Below, piece after piece: positions 22,301 through 33,063 of a stretch of DNA of 64,000 bases (positions are counted from its first letter, which is position 1; each line of letters starts with the position of its first letter). This DNA is from Branchiostoma belcheri (taxonomy: Eukaryota; Chordata; Leptocardii; Amphioxiformes; Branchiostomatidae): positions 2,788,907 through 2,852,906 of the forward strand of contig NW_017803921.1 of NCBI RefSeq assembly GCF_001625305.1. The letters are read 5' to 3'. A model generated the notes under the pieces. It saw only the letters and a list, made by a program, of their open reading frames with translations, was not told the DNA's origin and did not search any database. The translations under genes were made by a program, and so were the position numbers.

Positions 22301-22493
22301 ACTCTACTCTACTTATAAAAGATAAAGGCAAAAATGATAAATGATGAATAGCACGACGACGAACCTGTCCACAGTACTGAGCCTGTATCACCCCCTCCTC
22401 TCCCAGCTTGGCAGCCACCAGTTCTCCATTCACCTCACACACAGACGTAAAACCCACGGGCGGGGGGGAGGGAAACATGCTCAGGGACGACAT
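19394..22493 (-). CDS. AAAS: ALADIN nucleoporin (AAAS), N-terminal half only
   Basis: WD-repeat nuclear-pore protein of the cytoplasmic face. Seven exons join in frame: 22493-22365, 21800-21676, 21502-21447, 21013-20928, 20774-20629, 20285-20142, 19514-19394 (807 nt, 269 codons). It begins MSSLSMFPSPPP, like human MCSLGLFPPPPP. Diagnostic ALADIN stretches follow: GSLHGSLFPHL, FSWHPHIHKFAIALRD, SASVLAVGCQNCVLIWHVDP and PGHSPITCLAWSPHGKLLAS. The last exon ends in phase 0 at a 'gtacgt' donor where family members continue with the next WD blade. No following exon is visible on the minus strand down to position 1, so roughly the C-terminal half is absent. A rearrangement, assembly join or very distant exons are possible. 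Identity is secure; acceptor choice for exon 4 is less so. Confidence 0.9.
20343..20450. mobile_element. MITE family 2 fragment in an AAAS intron
   Basis: 'ctgaatgaggaaatct', 'gacatttctgccattt', 'gccatcattttatat', 'gaagcattttatata' and 'aacaagctatatgacgag' match the interior of copies at 28686-28862 and 51466-51642. The termini are missing. Confidence 0.55.
20445..20600. repeat. Short inverted-repeat element with ctagggggctc ends
   Basis: 'gttcctagggggctcc' near 20441-20456 is answered by 'aaaagagccccctagtgttgac' at about 20565-20586. A second copy of the right side lies at about 19200-19260. Part of the element surrounds the 3' side of an AAAS intron without disturbing exon 5. Confidence 0.4.
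21065..21275. repeat. Dispersed repeat family A copy in an AAAS intron
   Basis: 'tctgagaaaaatggacatgt', 'ttatttgttcacagta' and 'cataaaagtact' match the copy in a CYP20A1 intron at 25205-25430. Confidence 0.45.
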
Positions 22494-23540
22494 GGTCAGT
22501 CTGGAAAAATATGCATATCGTGAGTCTATTAAGTATAGATAATGTGTATAAACAGTGTAACTGTACGACACTTTTGAGGTCCATAAGTTAAACAGTAGGT
22601 GAGTAACTTGACAGTACCTAGCTTGTAAAAGCCATTGTTTAAATATGAAGTACGAGAATCGTTCATTGTATACGTATGACTTTCTTTAGCTTGGGTGCCA
22701 AACTGTTGCTGGGGTTAGTAGGAGTACAGGTATATGTAGGGATCAGCTACAGGGCCAACATACTTCAAGTTCAAGGAAATTTTTACCATAGACGACACTC
22801 CTCAGCTCAGACAGACCCTGAGCTTCTTAGAGTCTAACTGGGGGCTGGCCTATGTATTGGTCCTCAGAACAGTCTGGCACCCAGGCTAGAATTTCTTCCT
22901 ACAACGGAGTTAACTTCCAATTTAGGACTTCTTTTGAGCACAACAAAATACTAGTAAGGTAACCAGCAAAGATAATACCCCCCTCCCCCGTCAACGTGCT
23001 TCGGTCTGCCATAAGTTCCTTCCGTTACAAAATAAAAAGGCTGGAAGTGATACAAATCAGTTAACCAATAGAAAGAAAGTTACTTAGACCTTAATCACTT
23101 TTAAAACGACGAGAATAAACCTATGAGCAAGAGTTTTACAGTGAACACACACGTACAACGTGAGAAACTTCAAACTTCACCTGCAACCTTTCACCTCTCA
23201 CCTTTGAAAATGGCGGGTAACATGCCGACTCACATAACAAAACTTTATATCATTACGCGTTATATGTTAGCTTAATGTTTACTTGACTAAACACCATTTT
23301 GCCAGATATAACACATTTTATGATTTAAACTTTATCGTCTGAAACTTAGTTGGAGAAAGGTTTTGCATCATTTGTGGGTTCCTATTATTATTTGCACTAT
23401 TTTTTATCCAACGGATTGATAATTTGTTTATTCACTTCCGGGTGTTGTGCGGCTCTAAGACGTGTCCCTCTTTCATTTTTATGTGGGGTCTCTTTCTTGG
23501 AAGTTTTCTACAGTTGTGAGGGAGTTTGTTGCTTGGCAAG
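22494..23540. promoter_or_regulatory. Divergent promoter interval between AAAS and CYP20A1
   Basis: The two start codons point away from each other across 1047 bases. A YY1-like AAAATGGCGGG lies at 23207-23217. No TATA box stands out, which fits a housekeeping bidirectional promoter. Part of the interval (about 22690-22910) is a repeat. Confidence 0.45.
22690..22910. mobile_element. Inverted-repeat element (gcctgggtgcca ends)
   Basis: 'agcttgggtgccaaactgtt' at the left is the inverted counterpart of 'aacagtctggcacccaggct' at the right. A related right end is seen at about 6635-6655. It lies just upstream of the AAAS start, within the AAAS/CYP20A1 intergenic interval. Confidence 0.5.
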
Positions 23541-26500
23541 ATGTTAGATTACGCCATTTTTGCCATCACGTTTGTGGTCTTCCTGATAGCCACGGTGCTG
23601 TATCTGTACCCGGTATGTTTTGCACTTTTCCATATGTTCACTTTTAAATTATATGTGGACAGACCGGATATTTATAGTTAAGGGAGCATGATGTAACATT
23701 TTTGCACCAAACATTGAAATAGTTTAGTTGAAAAATCTTTCTGTGATTATAACTTACTTCCACTTATCTCACATTTCTGACATTTATAGTATAAGAGCAA
23801 AACAGCCCACACGAGGGGCACTCAGTTTGTGGTGCCACCACAAACTACCAGAATGTAAACAAACATGGCTGATCACACACGGGACAGCTGTGTTTCCAGC
23901 TTGTATACACACTCGCAAGGTGTCATATTTTGGCACCTCCATTTGCACATAATTTGACAACACCTGTATGTGCATCATGATCATCTGCTGTTATTTTCCC
24001 TCAGGGTGCAAATAAGATCACCACCATCCCAGGCTTGGAGCCATCAGATCCAAAGTAAGTTGCAAACTTCATAGTGATATAAGTAAGAACAAACCTAGTA
24101 CAGATCTTGATATCCCGTCCTAAGGACTGCGACCCTTAACAGTAGCTGGGATTCGAACTCCCAACCTCTTAGTCCATCTAGGCAGGATCGCTAACCAGTA
24201 ACCACTGGACTATGCACACTACGTATGCATCTTTCTCATGTCTTGTGCCGGCAGAGATGGTAACCTGGGTGACATGGGGAGGGCAGGCAGTCTGCACCAG
24301 TTCCTGATGAAGTTACATGGAGAGTACGGAGACATCGCTTCCTTCTGGTGGGGCCAGCAGCTTGTGGTCAGTCTGGGGGCGCCCGAACTCTGGAAACAAC
24401 ACGAGCGCATCTTTGACAGACCACGTAAGGATTATATGAGAGCTGAAAAAGTATAGCTTTTAAACAAGAATAAAACTCAACTGATTTGCAACTACTAGTA
24501 TCTACCAATGATTGAGGTGTTAAAAACAAATTTTTTCCTAGAACTATCACAGAGTGAAACTCGCTGTCACCTTTTACAGTAGGAGCTGAGCATCATCATT
24601 GGATAGCTTTAAACACTGTTTAGAGTTAGATGTTCAAAGGTTAGGTGTAACGAGTCATTCAGTGTAATATAGCCAGCTGCCGCCATGCTGCTTGCCTGCA
24701 AAGCTGGTGTGTTATACCGGCTATACAGATACAAAAATGACACAAAGGTTTGAAAAAGGAATGATTCTTTGGGTCAATTCTGATATCATGTCCATTGTAT
24801 GGTCCTTTAATTTCATTCAATCCTCTTTTAATTTCATTTAATCCTCTTCCAGCTCTGCTTTTCAAGGGATTCGAGCCTCTGATGGGACCCATGGGTATCC
24901 AGTACGCTAACGGTATTGATGGCAGGTCTAGGAGGAAACTGTATGACCCCAGCTATGGGCACGATGCCATGAAACTTTACTACAGCATTTTTCAAGAGGT
25001 ATTATGAATATAGAATACATGCGTATACACCAAACTATCACATGTTTACAGTATATTGTTGCAGAGACAATGTAAGACAACAATTGTAGATTAGGGGGCA
25101 CGAAAATTGTTACATGTAGAGGACTCACAAGTTGTAAAACATAACATTACATACATACTGCCAGTGGCAAATACAGAACAACAGTGCCAATAACATCTAC
25201 TGTTCTGTAATTCATTTTATGTTCACGGTAGCAAAAGTTCACGGTCTGAGAAAAATGGACTTGTTCACAGAACTATATATTCACGGTGGCAACAGGTGCA
25301 GGAAAAAGAAAGTCCGGGAATTATTTGTTAATATAGTAATGATAAGTTCATGGTACAGAAGTGACAGTGAAAACGGTGAACATAACAGTACCATAAAAAA
25401 TCAGGAATTACTGTACAGTAATCTGTTTTGCAGTTGGGTGAAGAGATGGCTAAGAAATGGGGGTCTATGAAGGGTGAAGATCACATCCCCCTCCATGCCC
25501 ACATGATAGCCCTGGCCATGAAGGCAATCACAAGAACATCGTTTGGAGACTCCTTTAAGGACGAGAAGGAATGTGTGCAGTTTGGCAGGAACTACGACAT
25601 CGTGAGTGGAAGAAATTTTTTAAGATTGAGAATGTCAGTAATAAAGTTCATATGTTTGCAAAAGTCATCATACTCATTATAGAAAGTATTCAACTTTAGG
25701 CAAAAGTCATAAAATGAAGTCTATTGTCTCTTCCAATGTGAATACTTTTGGGAATGTCCGAGTCAAAAATTTGGGTGAGTGCTATTTTAGTTAGAACATA
25801 CCTTTCATTGCTAATGAGTGTGTCAAGGAATTAGATTGTTCATGACCTTACCATTCTTTCATTTGAAAAATAGCCCACTACCATCTACCACTACTCTGGT
25901 ATTGAATTGAATGTCCCAGTGTTGATTGATGTCCATTATTTGTTGAATGTTCATCATACATTGTACTTGTTCTCTCTCTACAGTGTTGGCATGACATGGA
26001 AGAGAGAATCAAGGGAAGTTATCCTGCAGAAGGAAGTCCCAGGGAGAAAAGGTTCCAAGAAGGTCTTGCTTCTCAGCAATTTTTTCCATCAATAGCTAGC
26101 TTTGAATTCATCTCTGTTAGTAGTGTTTAGAGTTTAAAGTTTTGTTCTCACCTAGATCTTTCGACCAGTCGCTCTGGTCTTCCTCAGTAGACTGAGCCAT
26201 GTAGTGAGGCTTGTCACGTGGCTTTTCTGAAGAGTGACATAACCGGTGTTTACCAGATACCTTTGACCCAGTGTTGATGCTCACGTCTGAGAAGCAATGT
26301 GATAAGCCTCACTGAGTCAGTCTACTGATGCAGAAGAATACCAGAGAGACTGGTCAAAAGCTCCAGCTGAGAACAATTTCTTGTGTGTTGGAACAAATTT
26401 TTAACTCAATAAACAGCTTACAATTCTGAATAGTACCCTGAATTTTGCCCAGTTGTTGTAGCTTGGTTCCCAAACCTATTTTAGCTGCCGAGTCTCTTTC

Positions 26501-29123
26501 ATCCTCACCTTATGTGAAGAAGAAGACTCTTGCAATTGCCTTGGCAGCTGAAATAGGTTTGGGTTGTCGATCTTTAAGTTTCATTCATCAATTTGTGTGT
26601 TGTTTTCTCATGTTCAGCTCGGGAGAAGTTACACGCAACTATTGTCAGGGTTGCAAAGCGCCGTAGAGAGAACCCTCCCCCACCCCAGGAAAAACTCTTC
26701 ATCGATGTACTTATTGAGGGAAATCTTCCTGAAGAGCAGGTAAGTTGCAGTTATGTGCACAATATCAGGGCTCTCGCCAGCATCCGCTTTACCGTCACTT
26801 TTTTAGGAACTTTGTGGCGTGTGACAGAAAAACTTTTAAACCAATCTGTCATCCATTTTCCAAGGCTGGAAAATCTAAAATTAGCCCCACCCCCAACCCC
26901 CCTACATTGTGAGCACTCTTCCCCCAGGTCCAATCGTGGACCTGGGTTGACGGAAACAAATTGAGCTAGCTAGAGCCCTGAATGATGCGATTTTAGGGTT
27001 TATGGCATTTTTTTTAATTCCAAGGAAGCTGACACGTGATTGGCTTGAAAACATCCAATGCAATTTCAGGGCAGCAAAACTGGATTTTCTGGTCATTCTT
27101 TTAATATAGGAAGTTGAATCAATCCCACTATCTGGTTTGGCGTCTAATTGTCTTATCCCATATTATAAATGTTAGGCAAAAATGTGATGTCGTCTTGTTG
27201 CTTGGTGTGGTGTTGGAGATTTTCTTATGTATGTTTTTGTATATCTAGAGAAGACAGAGACTGAACTTCAATTTTGCATGTAGATTTTTCAAATTGCATG
27301 TAAATTTTCTTCTAAAATCTATGCAATATTTTCACAGGTCATAAGTGATGCTATGACATATACGATTGGAGGGTTCCATACTTCTGGAAACTGTAAGTGT
27401 AAAAACTTAGCATTAGGTCACACCAATTCAATTTCTTGGTTCTCAGATTTTTTTAACAGACTGGGGAGACAGACTGGGTCTTCTGTCAAATGACATAAAG
27501 ACATGATGATGTTTTCTCTGCGGTGTTCCTTAGTGCTGACCTGGGCCGTGTACTTCCTTGCCACACACAAGGAGGTAGAGGAGAAAGTGCATCAGGAACT
27601 CATGGATGTCTTGGGAAAGAAGGAAGAAGTCACTCCTGACAACCTCTCACAACTAGTGTAAGTGTCTTGAAAGGCAGAGAAACTCATGACATCTTTAGGT
27701 TTTGAAAAGGAATATGTGACGTGCTAAAATATCTATTAGTAAGATCAGTCATATATACACTTAAATTCTACACCAGTAGAAGAAAGCATGTTGTGGCCGG
27801 CTGTCGTGCATTGGTGACTACAGCTGATGACTTTATCCTGCTGTTCATCTGTAGGTACTTACGGCAGGTCCTGGATGAGACTCTGCGCTGTGCCGTGGTC
27901 GCTCCGTGGGGGGCACGCTACATGGACCTGGATGCTGAAATCGGAGGCCACATTGTCCCAGCCAAGGTAACAATACAATGTTTTGACACAGCATCAACTA
28001 TTAGCCGAAAGGTCTGGTGGACATCACTCCACCATACTGGGGAGGGAGTTGTCTTTCCCAAGGGCACAACATCAGGGCATGCCAGGGAATCAAACCCGGG
28101 ACCTCTTGGTTCCAAGTCGAACACCCACATTACACCACGCGATGCCACATGTTATGTTATAACATGTTAACAATAAGAGCTGTCTTGTTCAAAATGATCA
28201 TCATGGTACAATAATTCATTTCTTTTTCGCAGACCCCAGTTATCCATGCTATTGGAGTTGTCCTCCAAGATGAGAGAATTTGGCCAGAGCCAAACAAGTG
28301 AGTTTTTAACCTTTATAACATACATGTACTGTATAACATTAAGATTGAGTGAAGTTGAGTGAAGGGTGATGGGCCTCTTTCACCCCTCTTATATTAATTA
28401 GGAAGTTCTTGTTCGGTGTCCAATAATCTTACAGTGTCCAGTGAAACAGAGTGTCCAGGTGACTCAATATAGATGTGCTGTGGTCTATTTGTTCATGTTG
28501 CGTTGCCTCTCTTTTCTAGGTTTGATCCGGAAAGGTTTGATACGGAGAACAGTAAGGGTCGTCACAAGTTGGCCTTCCAGCCATTTGGGTTTGCAGGTGG
28601 TCGCAAATGCCCAGGTAATGCACCGTTATAATATAACATTGGTCACTAGTATTGTCTATTGGTATTTCATTGTACATGTTCTAAAAGTTGAACCAACTCC
28701 AATGCAATTTCTGGGTGGCAAAAACAGAAACAAAAGGATACCGGTATTCTGGATGAGGAAATCTGTCTGATCAGCATTAACTGCCATTTCTTAGCACCTT
28801 TTCATAATCATTTCATACTTGAAACATTTCAAATAGCCCCAAAACAAGCCATGTGAGGAGTCCCAATGCCAAAGTGTCGAGTGCCAAATTGTAGAATGCG
28901 TATCACTTGTATTCTGCCTTCCCAAATCATTAACAATACTCTTGTTATTTCCTCCCTCCCTCCAGGTTACCGGTTCTCGTACGTGGAGACCACGGTGTTC
29001 CTGTCCATCCTGTGCCGCCGGTTCCAGTTCCACCTGGTGGAGGGGCAGGTGGTGGAGCCGTGGCACGGGCTGGTCACGCGCCCGGTCGACGAGATCTGGA
29101 TCACCGTCACCAAACGTGACTAA
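23541..29123 (+). CDS. CYP20A1: Cytochrome P450 family 20 (CYP20A1), complete
   Basis: Orphan P450 of chordates, predicted ER-anchored haem monooxygenase. Thirteen exons join in frame: 23541-23612, 24005-24054, 24255-24424, 24853-24998, 25434-25601, 25984-26062, 26618-26739, 27338-27392, 27534-27657, 27855-27966, 28233-28297, 28520-28614, 28966-29123 (1416 nt, 471 aa; the human protein is about 462). The N-terminal anchor MLDYAIFAITFVVFLIATVL closely matches human CYP20A1, as do DGNL, GVVLQDERIWP, FDPERFD and the last residues WITVTKRD. Catalytic signatures visible: I-helix GGFHTSGN, K-helix ETLR, and haem loop GFAGGRKCPG with the Cys ligand. All junctions are GT/AG and the frame is intact, so the gene looks functional. 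Introns carry SINE and MITE copies. Confidence 0.95.
23678..23960. mobile_element. MITE family 4 copy in CYP20A1 intron 1
   Basis: Starts 'ttaagggagcatgatgtaac' and shares, in inverted order, 'tggtgccaccacaaacta', 'gtaaacaaacatggctga' and 'gtcatattttggcacctcc' with the fuller copy at 37240-37617. Confidence 0.6.
24115..24222 (-). mobile_element. tRNA-SINE, reverse copy in CYP20A1 intron 2
   Basis: Read on the minus strand it gives a tRNA-like head with B box 'gggagttcgaatcccagc', preceded by 'ctaagaggtt' and followed by 'gggtcgcagtccttagga'. It matches the copy at 48588-48895. It ends about 30 bases before the exon 3 acceptor. Confidence 0.7.
24553..24735. repeat. Dispersed repeat ending in ctatacagatac, CYP20A1 intron 3
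   Basis: Same order of blocks as at 18838-19092: 'gtgaaactcgctgtcacc', 'gatgttcaaaggttaggt', 'gccgccatgctgcttgcctg' and 'ccggctatacagatac'. Confidence 0.55.
25205..25430. repeat. Dispersed repeat family A copy, CYP20A1 intron 4
   Basis: The longest copy seen: 'gttcacggtctgagaaaaat', 'attcacggtggcaacaggtg', 'aaaaagaaagtccgggaatt', 'ggtacagaagtgacagtg' and 'aaaaatcaggaattactgta'. It ends only a few bases before the exon 5 acceptor. Confidence 0.55.
26145..26400. repeat. Inverted-repeat element with hammerhead-like core, CYP20A1 intron 6
   Basis: The left arm 'gaccagtcgctctggtcttc' and right arm 'accagagagactggtc' are inverted copies, and both continue into 'agtagactga' / 'tcagtctact'. On the minus strand 26187-26159 read CTGAGGA, a six-pair hairpin GACCAG/CTGGTC, then GAAA. 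A relative of the right half lies at about 61030-61180. Confidence 0.5.
27050..27110. mobile_element. MITE family 2 fragment, CYP20A1 intron 7
   Basis: 'catccaatgcaatttcaggg' then 'cagcaaaactggattttctg', identical in order to the left end of the other copies. Confidence 0.6.
28010..28160 (-). mobile_element. tRNA-related SINE, CYP20A1 intron 10
   Basis: The reverse strand reads 'ggaaccaagaggtcccgggt' plus 'ttgattccctgg', a B-box-like element, with 'gttgtgcccttgggaaagac' downstream. It matches the SINE at about 5790-5905. Confidence 0.5.
28686..28862. mobile_element. MITE family 2 copy, CYP20A1 intron 12
   Basis: 'ctccaatgcaatttctgggt' at the left, then 'attctggatgaggaaatctg', 'aactgccatttcttagcacc' and 'ccccaaaacaagccatgtga'. 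The same series appears at 51466-51642. Confidence 0.65.
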
Positions 29124-29300
29124 CGCCAACAGTTACCTTCTTGCTTCTGGGATCAAGTCGCTCCAACATGTTCAGATTTTTGCTTCTGGCATGAAGCAAG
29201 CAGAATTAAGACCATCTAGGTGTATATATTAAACATTCGATGATACACCTGGTGTTGTAGTTGTTCAATGCTAAGTATAAATAAAAAGCTGCATTATTAA
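29124..29300 (+). terminator. CYP20A1: CYP20A1 3' UTR and poly(A) signals
   Basis: ATTAAA at 29228-29233 and AATAAA at 29280-29285 are the first poly(A) signals after the stop codon. Confidence 0.5.
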
Positions 29301-29696
29301 GCCAAAAAAAGACAAAGGTAAGAAGGATACTCAAAGTTGTTTGATGAAATTAGCCACAGTGCCAAGTGTATTGTAAAGTGCAGTTAATGTACTGTCATTT
29401 CTGATTCCATAGGTATTGTAAGAGAAATATGTAGCTTTCAGTGATAGTTTTATTGTGATCACACAAACTCCAAAGTTAGCTTTGTAACAAATATAGCTAC
29501 TGTAGTGTTAAAGCTACCTGATATATGATTGATCAGGTATTTAAAGAAAATGGTAAAATAGCAGACCTCAGAAGCTTGGCGATTTTTCAATAGCTAGTAG
29601 TGCAATGTGGCCTTGTCATAGCCCATGTTTAAGGCCAAGTGCACCAGGCCTACTCTAAGATTTTCTAGATTCATGTATAAGGTAAAAAATACTACT

Positions 29697-29815
29697 TTAA
29701 TGCTTCAAGTATGAAATGATGGTGAAAATGTGCTAAGAAATAGCAGTAAATGTCAATATCAGACAGACTTGCTCATCCAGAATATTTTCTGTTTTGCCGC
29801 CCTGAAATTGCACTA
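29697..29815. mobile_element. MITE family 2 copy, inverted
   Basis: 'gcttcaagtatgaaatgatg', 'atgtgctaagaaatagcagt' and 'gctcatccagaatattttct' lead to 'gccctgaaattgcact', the right terminus. Confidence 0.6.
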
Positions 29816-30784
29816 TAAAAAGATATATAAAAGGAGCTGAGTGTGAGTAGAGGTGCAGGCATTTATGTAGGAAACATGATGACATTCAGATTAAAGTTGT
29901 GCAGTATTCTGTCCATTCAGTGTTTGTGATTATTATTCTGTTTTTTTCTCATCTATTTAATTTGTCTTATAGATTGGATATTTCCACTAGGTCTTTAAGT
30001 ACTACTGCACGTCCACCCTACAGAAACAAAACACCCTTTCTCCATAGTCCTCTTAGGAGAAAGTTCCTCACTGAAAACTTCTCTCCTACATCACTGCGGA
30101 ACAAGCTTCATTGTAAATGCTAAAGTAGGCACAAACTTAAAACTTTTCAAGTCTAAGGTAAACAAACATCTGTCTCAGCAGTTCCTTAACGTAACCAAAA
30201 CATGTGAGTGGTTCGTATGAGCCTTGTTTTGAGATCAAAAGTGAAGTAAATAAAAAACACTTATGCAAAGACAGTGCTTAATCAAGTAATAGTCCCATGT
30301 TGACAAGCCTAACTATACTTAAGTATAAAAATAGTCAGTGTAAGTAAGTGTCATGTGTGGTTTATTTTTGTACCCTCAGTTACCGTTCTTTCTAACCGTG
30401 TTCTTGTGAGATATACACCATGTAATCCGCCCACCCCAACACCCAACCACTTAATAGAGACATTGAATACATTTCCAATGCGAATGCACTTTTGGCATGA
30501 ACATCTAGAATTTGCATAGGTCTGATGTTTTCCAAGTTTTGTTGATAAATTACAGAAAAGCTACCAAATCGAGTTGTTGAAATCCCTGAAAAAAATGCCC
30601 AAGTACGAGTACAACGAGGTCACCCAGTCATATGCATGCTTTTCTGCAAATACGTGAGTTTCAACGATTATGACATTTCTGTGATTTTCTTACACACATT
30701 TCGTGTATACATGTAACGTTTGGTTAGTTTCATCTGTTTCGTGGCAGAATTTTAAATTGAGGAAGACATTGACGTTGTCTTAAG

Positions 30785-31140
30785 CCCCTGTCATCACACA
30801 TTCACGAATTTGAAGTAGGACGGCGCAAAGTCGGCTGTTGTTCGGCAAGGTCGGCTACCACTCGGCTGCGCCAGCCGTATGTTTCAAAATGTTTAAAACA
30901 TTCAGGGGTTGGTCGGGAGGTTCGGCCATGGTTGGCTGGCATTCAGCTGTAAGTCAGCAGAACAACAATCATTCGGGAGTACACAGGTCAGCAGTGTGCG
31001 GTGATAAAATTTGTCTCAAATTTAACTCAAATTCGTTTTGATTCGTACTTAAGGCAGGTGTGGCCTATATCTAGCCAGGATGCTCCCGAACGTCCGCCGA
31101 ACCAGGAACAAATTCGTGGGAAGGTCTTGAATGTGTGACA
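30785..31140. mobile_element. MITE family 5 copy (cctgtcatcacacattca termini)
   Basis: The left end 'ccctgtcatcacacattcac' is inverted at the right end 'cttgaatgtgtgacagg'. Inside is a repeated theme of 'cggctg' and 'ttcggg' words. It is related to copies at 44665-45110, 45465-45868 and a fragment at about 40718-40890. No coding capacity. Confidence 0.7.
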
Positions 31141-31283
31141 GGAATTAAATTACCCGACTTCTTGCATAGCACTTCGAATTCCGTTTTATGAAAGTGTGAA
31201 ATTTTGTAATCTCAGTATCAATGTTTCGAAAAACCTTCAACGACTTAAAAAATCGTTGTTTTTCTTTTAGTCCTTGTGTCTTC

Positions 31284-33063
31284 TTAAGTTGTCTTGACTT
31301 TCTCGGCTTGCAGCACGGGGACCGTTCCGAAGTGTAGGTAGTAGGAGAGGGCGGTGGCGATGAGAGGGCCGATCCAGTACACCACAACGTGATCAATAAT
31401 GGACTCTCCCTTACAGCCGTACGTCATAGACACAGCCAGAGCGGGGTTGAACATCATACCGGTCCAACTGGCACCTATAAACAACAACAACAACATGATT
31501 TCATATTCATATACATCTATTGCATTCAGGATATGAAGAGTTGTGAGAACTGCAAAAACAAGAAGTTCATAAAAGATGATTGACAATTGTGTCAAGCCAT
31601 TCAAACATAAGTGGTTAGAGTATTATTTCAGAACACTTTCTTTTTTTCTTTGAGCCAAAGGTCAAATCTCAAAGACGCCAACATCAATTTCAAGGAAAAT
31701 GGATGCCTTTAATTGTTTTCAAAGATAATATAACACTGACTGACTGAACACTTGTAACACTGACTGAAGGCATTTCTCGTGTTCTTACTCAAAGTCAGCC
31801 AAGTTTTGTTGACACAATAGATTCATCAGATATCGTAGAAAATAACCGCGTCATATCCTGTATTTTGGGTTTTCTAAATTGTACGAGGACGTTCAGGGGG
31901 TTTCAGGAATACAGCAATGGCACTTAGAGCATAACACGCATGAAACAGGCAAAATGGTTGTTGACACCCAACAACTCAGTCAATATTCTGGCCTGTAGCC
32001 CTGGCGCGCTTCGCAACTGTTTCTCCTTGTACTTCTTGACCTTGATCCTGACTTGCGTCAAACGACACTTTAAGAATTTCGCAGGCTACAGCGACCCTAC
32101 AGCTACACTGTATATATCCACAGCCACGCCCCCTTTTCGTCAAATTAAATCTGCTCTGTCAACATTTGATAAATACCTCATGATAAAATACAGCTTTGGT
32201 TAACACAAAAAAGCCTTAAATCTAACACCAGGCAAGAAAACAATAAACTGCAATGCAGCGCTGGTTGGTCTCCTCCACCGGTCAAAGTTTGCCACGTAAA
32301 AACAAATACCTAAAAGTACGACGCAGGTAGACAGGGCCGCCCCAAGATATATGTCATAGTTCACTCCGAAATCTCTCAACTTCCAGCTGCCCCACCGGGT
32401 CAGAAACGTGGCCAGACCCTCTGCAACCATTCCCGCGACAAGTCCGGTGTTTAGCACCGAAATACAGACTTCTTCTTGCGCCTTAAGGGCGTGAGCCGGG
32501 CTGAGTTCTATGGTCCATAACAAGTAGGCCGCTTTGGGAGCCAACGTGGCCCCAACAAGTTCTAGCAGGAGCCTTCCGAGGCACTCCAACTTGTTTCCAC
32601 CGGACAGAAAGTCCTCGAAGACTCCGCAAGGATTCGTCTTGGCTCCGTCGAAGGAGAAGGCGTAAGAAACGAGGAGGAAAGGCAGCACACTTGCCGCGGC
32701 GTAGATTCCGTAGTTCGTGGCGATGAAGTCGTTCTCTGCGACGCAGAACGACACTTGAAACGCCGAGATCGCTTCGTTGATATACCCGTAGACTGTCGGC
32801 GTTACTGTGGACTTCAGTAACACTCTCACGACTTTGCAGGCCACAAAAGTCGCCACCAGAATAACCAATGACACGACCAGAGACATCTTGACCCACTTTT
32901 GTTGTACAGCGTCGTTAGCAATCCGTACCCTGGTTGGAAGTTGTCTGAACAGATTAGCGATTAACTGGCCCGGTCGGGCGACTCGGCTCGCAGATAGAAC
33001 TCTGTAATGGCAATCAGCTGATTCCGGGTCAGCTACATTGTTTGACGTTCGGGAACGCCTCAT
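31284..33063 (-). CDS. AQP11-type superaquaporin, copy B (nested, shares terminal exon)
   Basis: A single long exon 33063-32310 carries everything up to the fifth membrane segment. It ends 'cttttag' then 'gtattt' in phase 1, as required by the terminal exon 31474-31284 (total 945 nt, 314 aa). First box NPC at residues 144-146 (KTNPCGVFED), as in AQP11; second box NPA at 261-263 with Cys 272, both supplied by the shared exon. The two introns that split copy A (after VAVQ and within AEGLATF) are absent in B. It lies wholly within copy A's 3.3 kb last intron. The 59-residue N-terminal extension before KMSLVVSL is atypical, and an internal start at residue 60 is possible. Without splicing the frame reads only 35 more residues to a stop and lacks the second pore box. 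Confidence 0.75.

Larger units (their letters stand above)
29300..31283. other. Intergenic DNA between CYP20A1 and the aquaporin pair
   Basis: No supported gene. It contains an inverted MITE family 2 copy at about 29697-29815 and MITE family 5 at about 30785-31140. An open frame at 29899-30123 has no convincing homology. The minus-strand aquaporin 3' UTR must lie at its right end; I see no strong poly(A) signal. Confidence 0.5.

Noticed and set aside
29899-30123. Frame ending PYRNKTPFLHSPLRRKFLTE... as a possible LINE reverse transcriptase tail
   Set aside because: The resemblance to the C-terminus of LINE polymerases is too slight and no polymerase motifs lie upstream.
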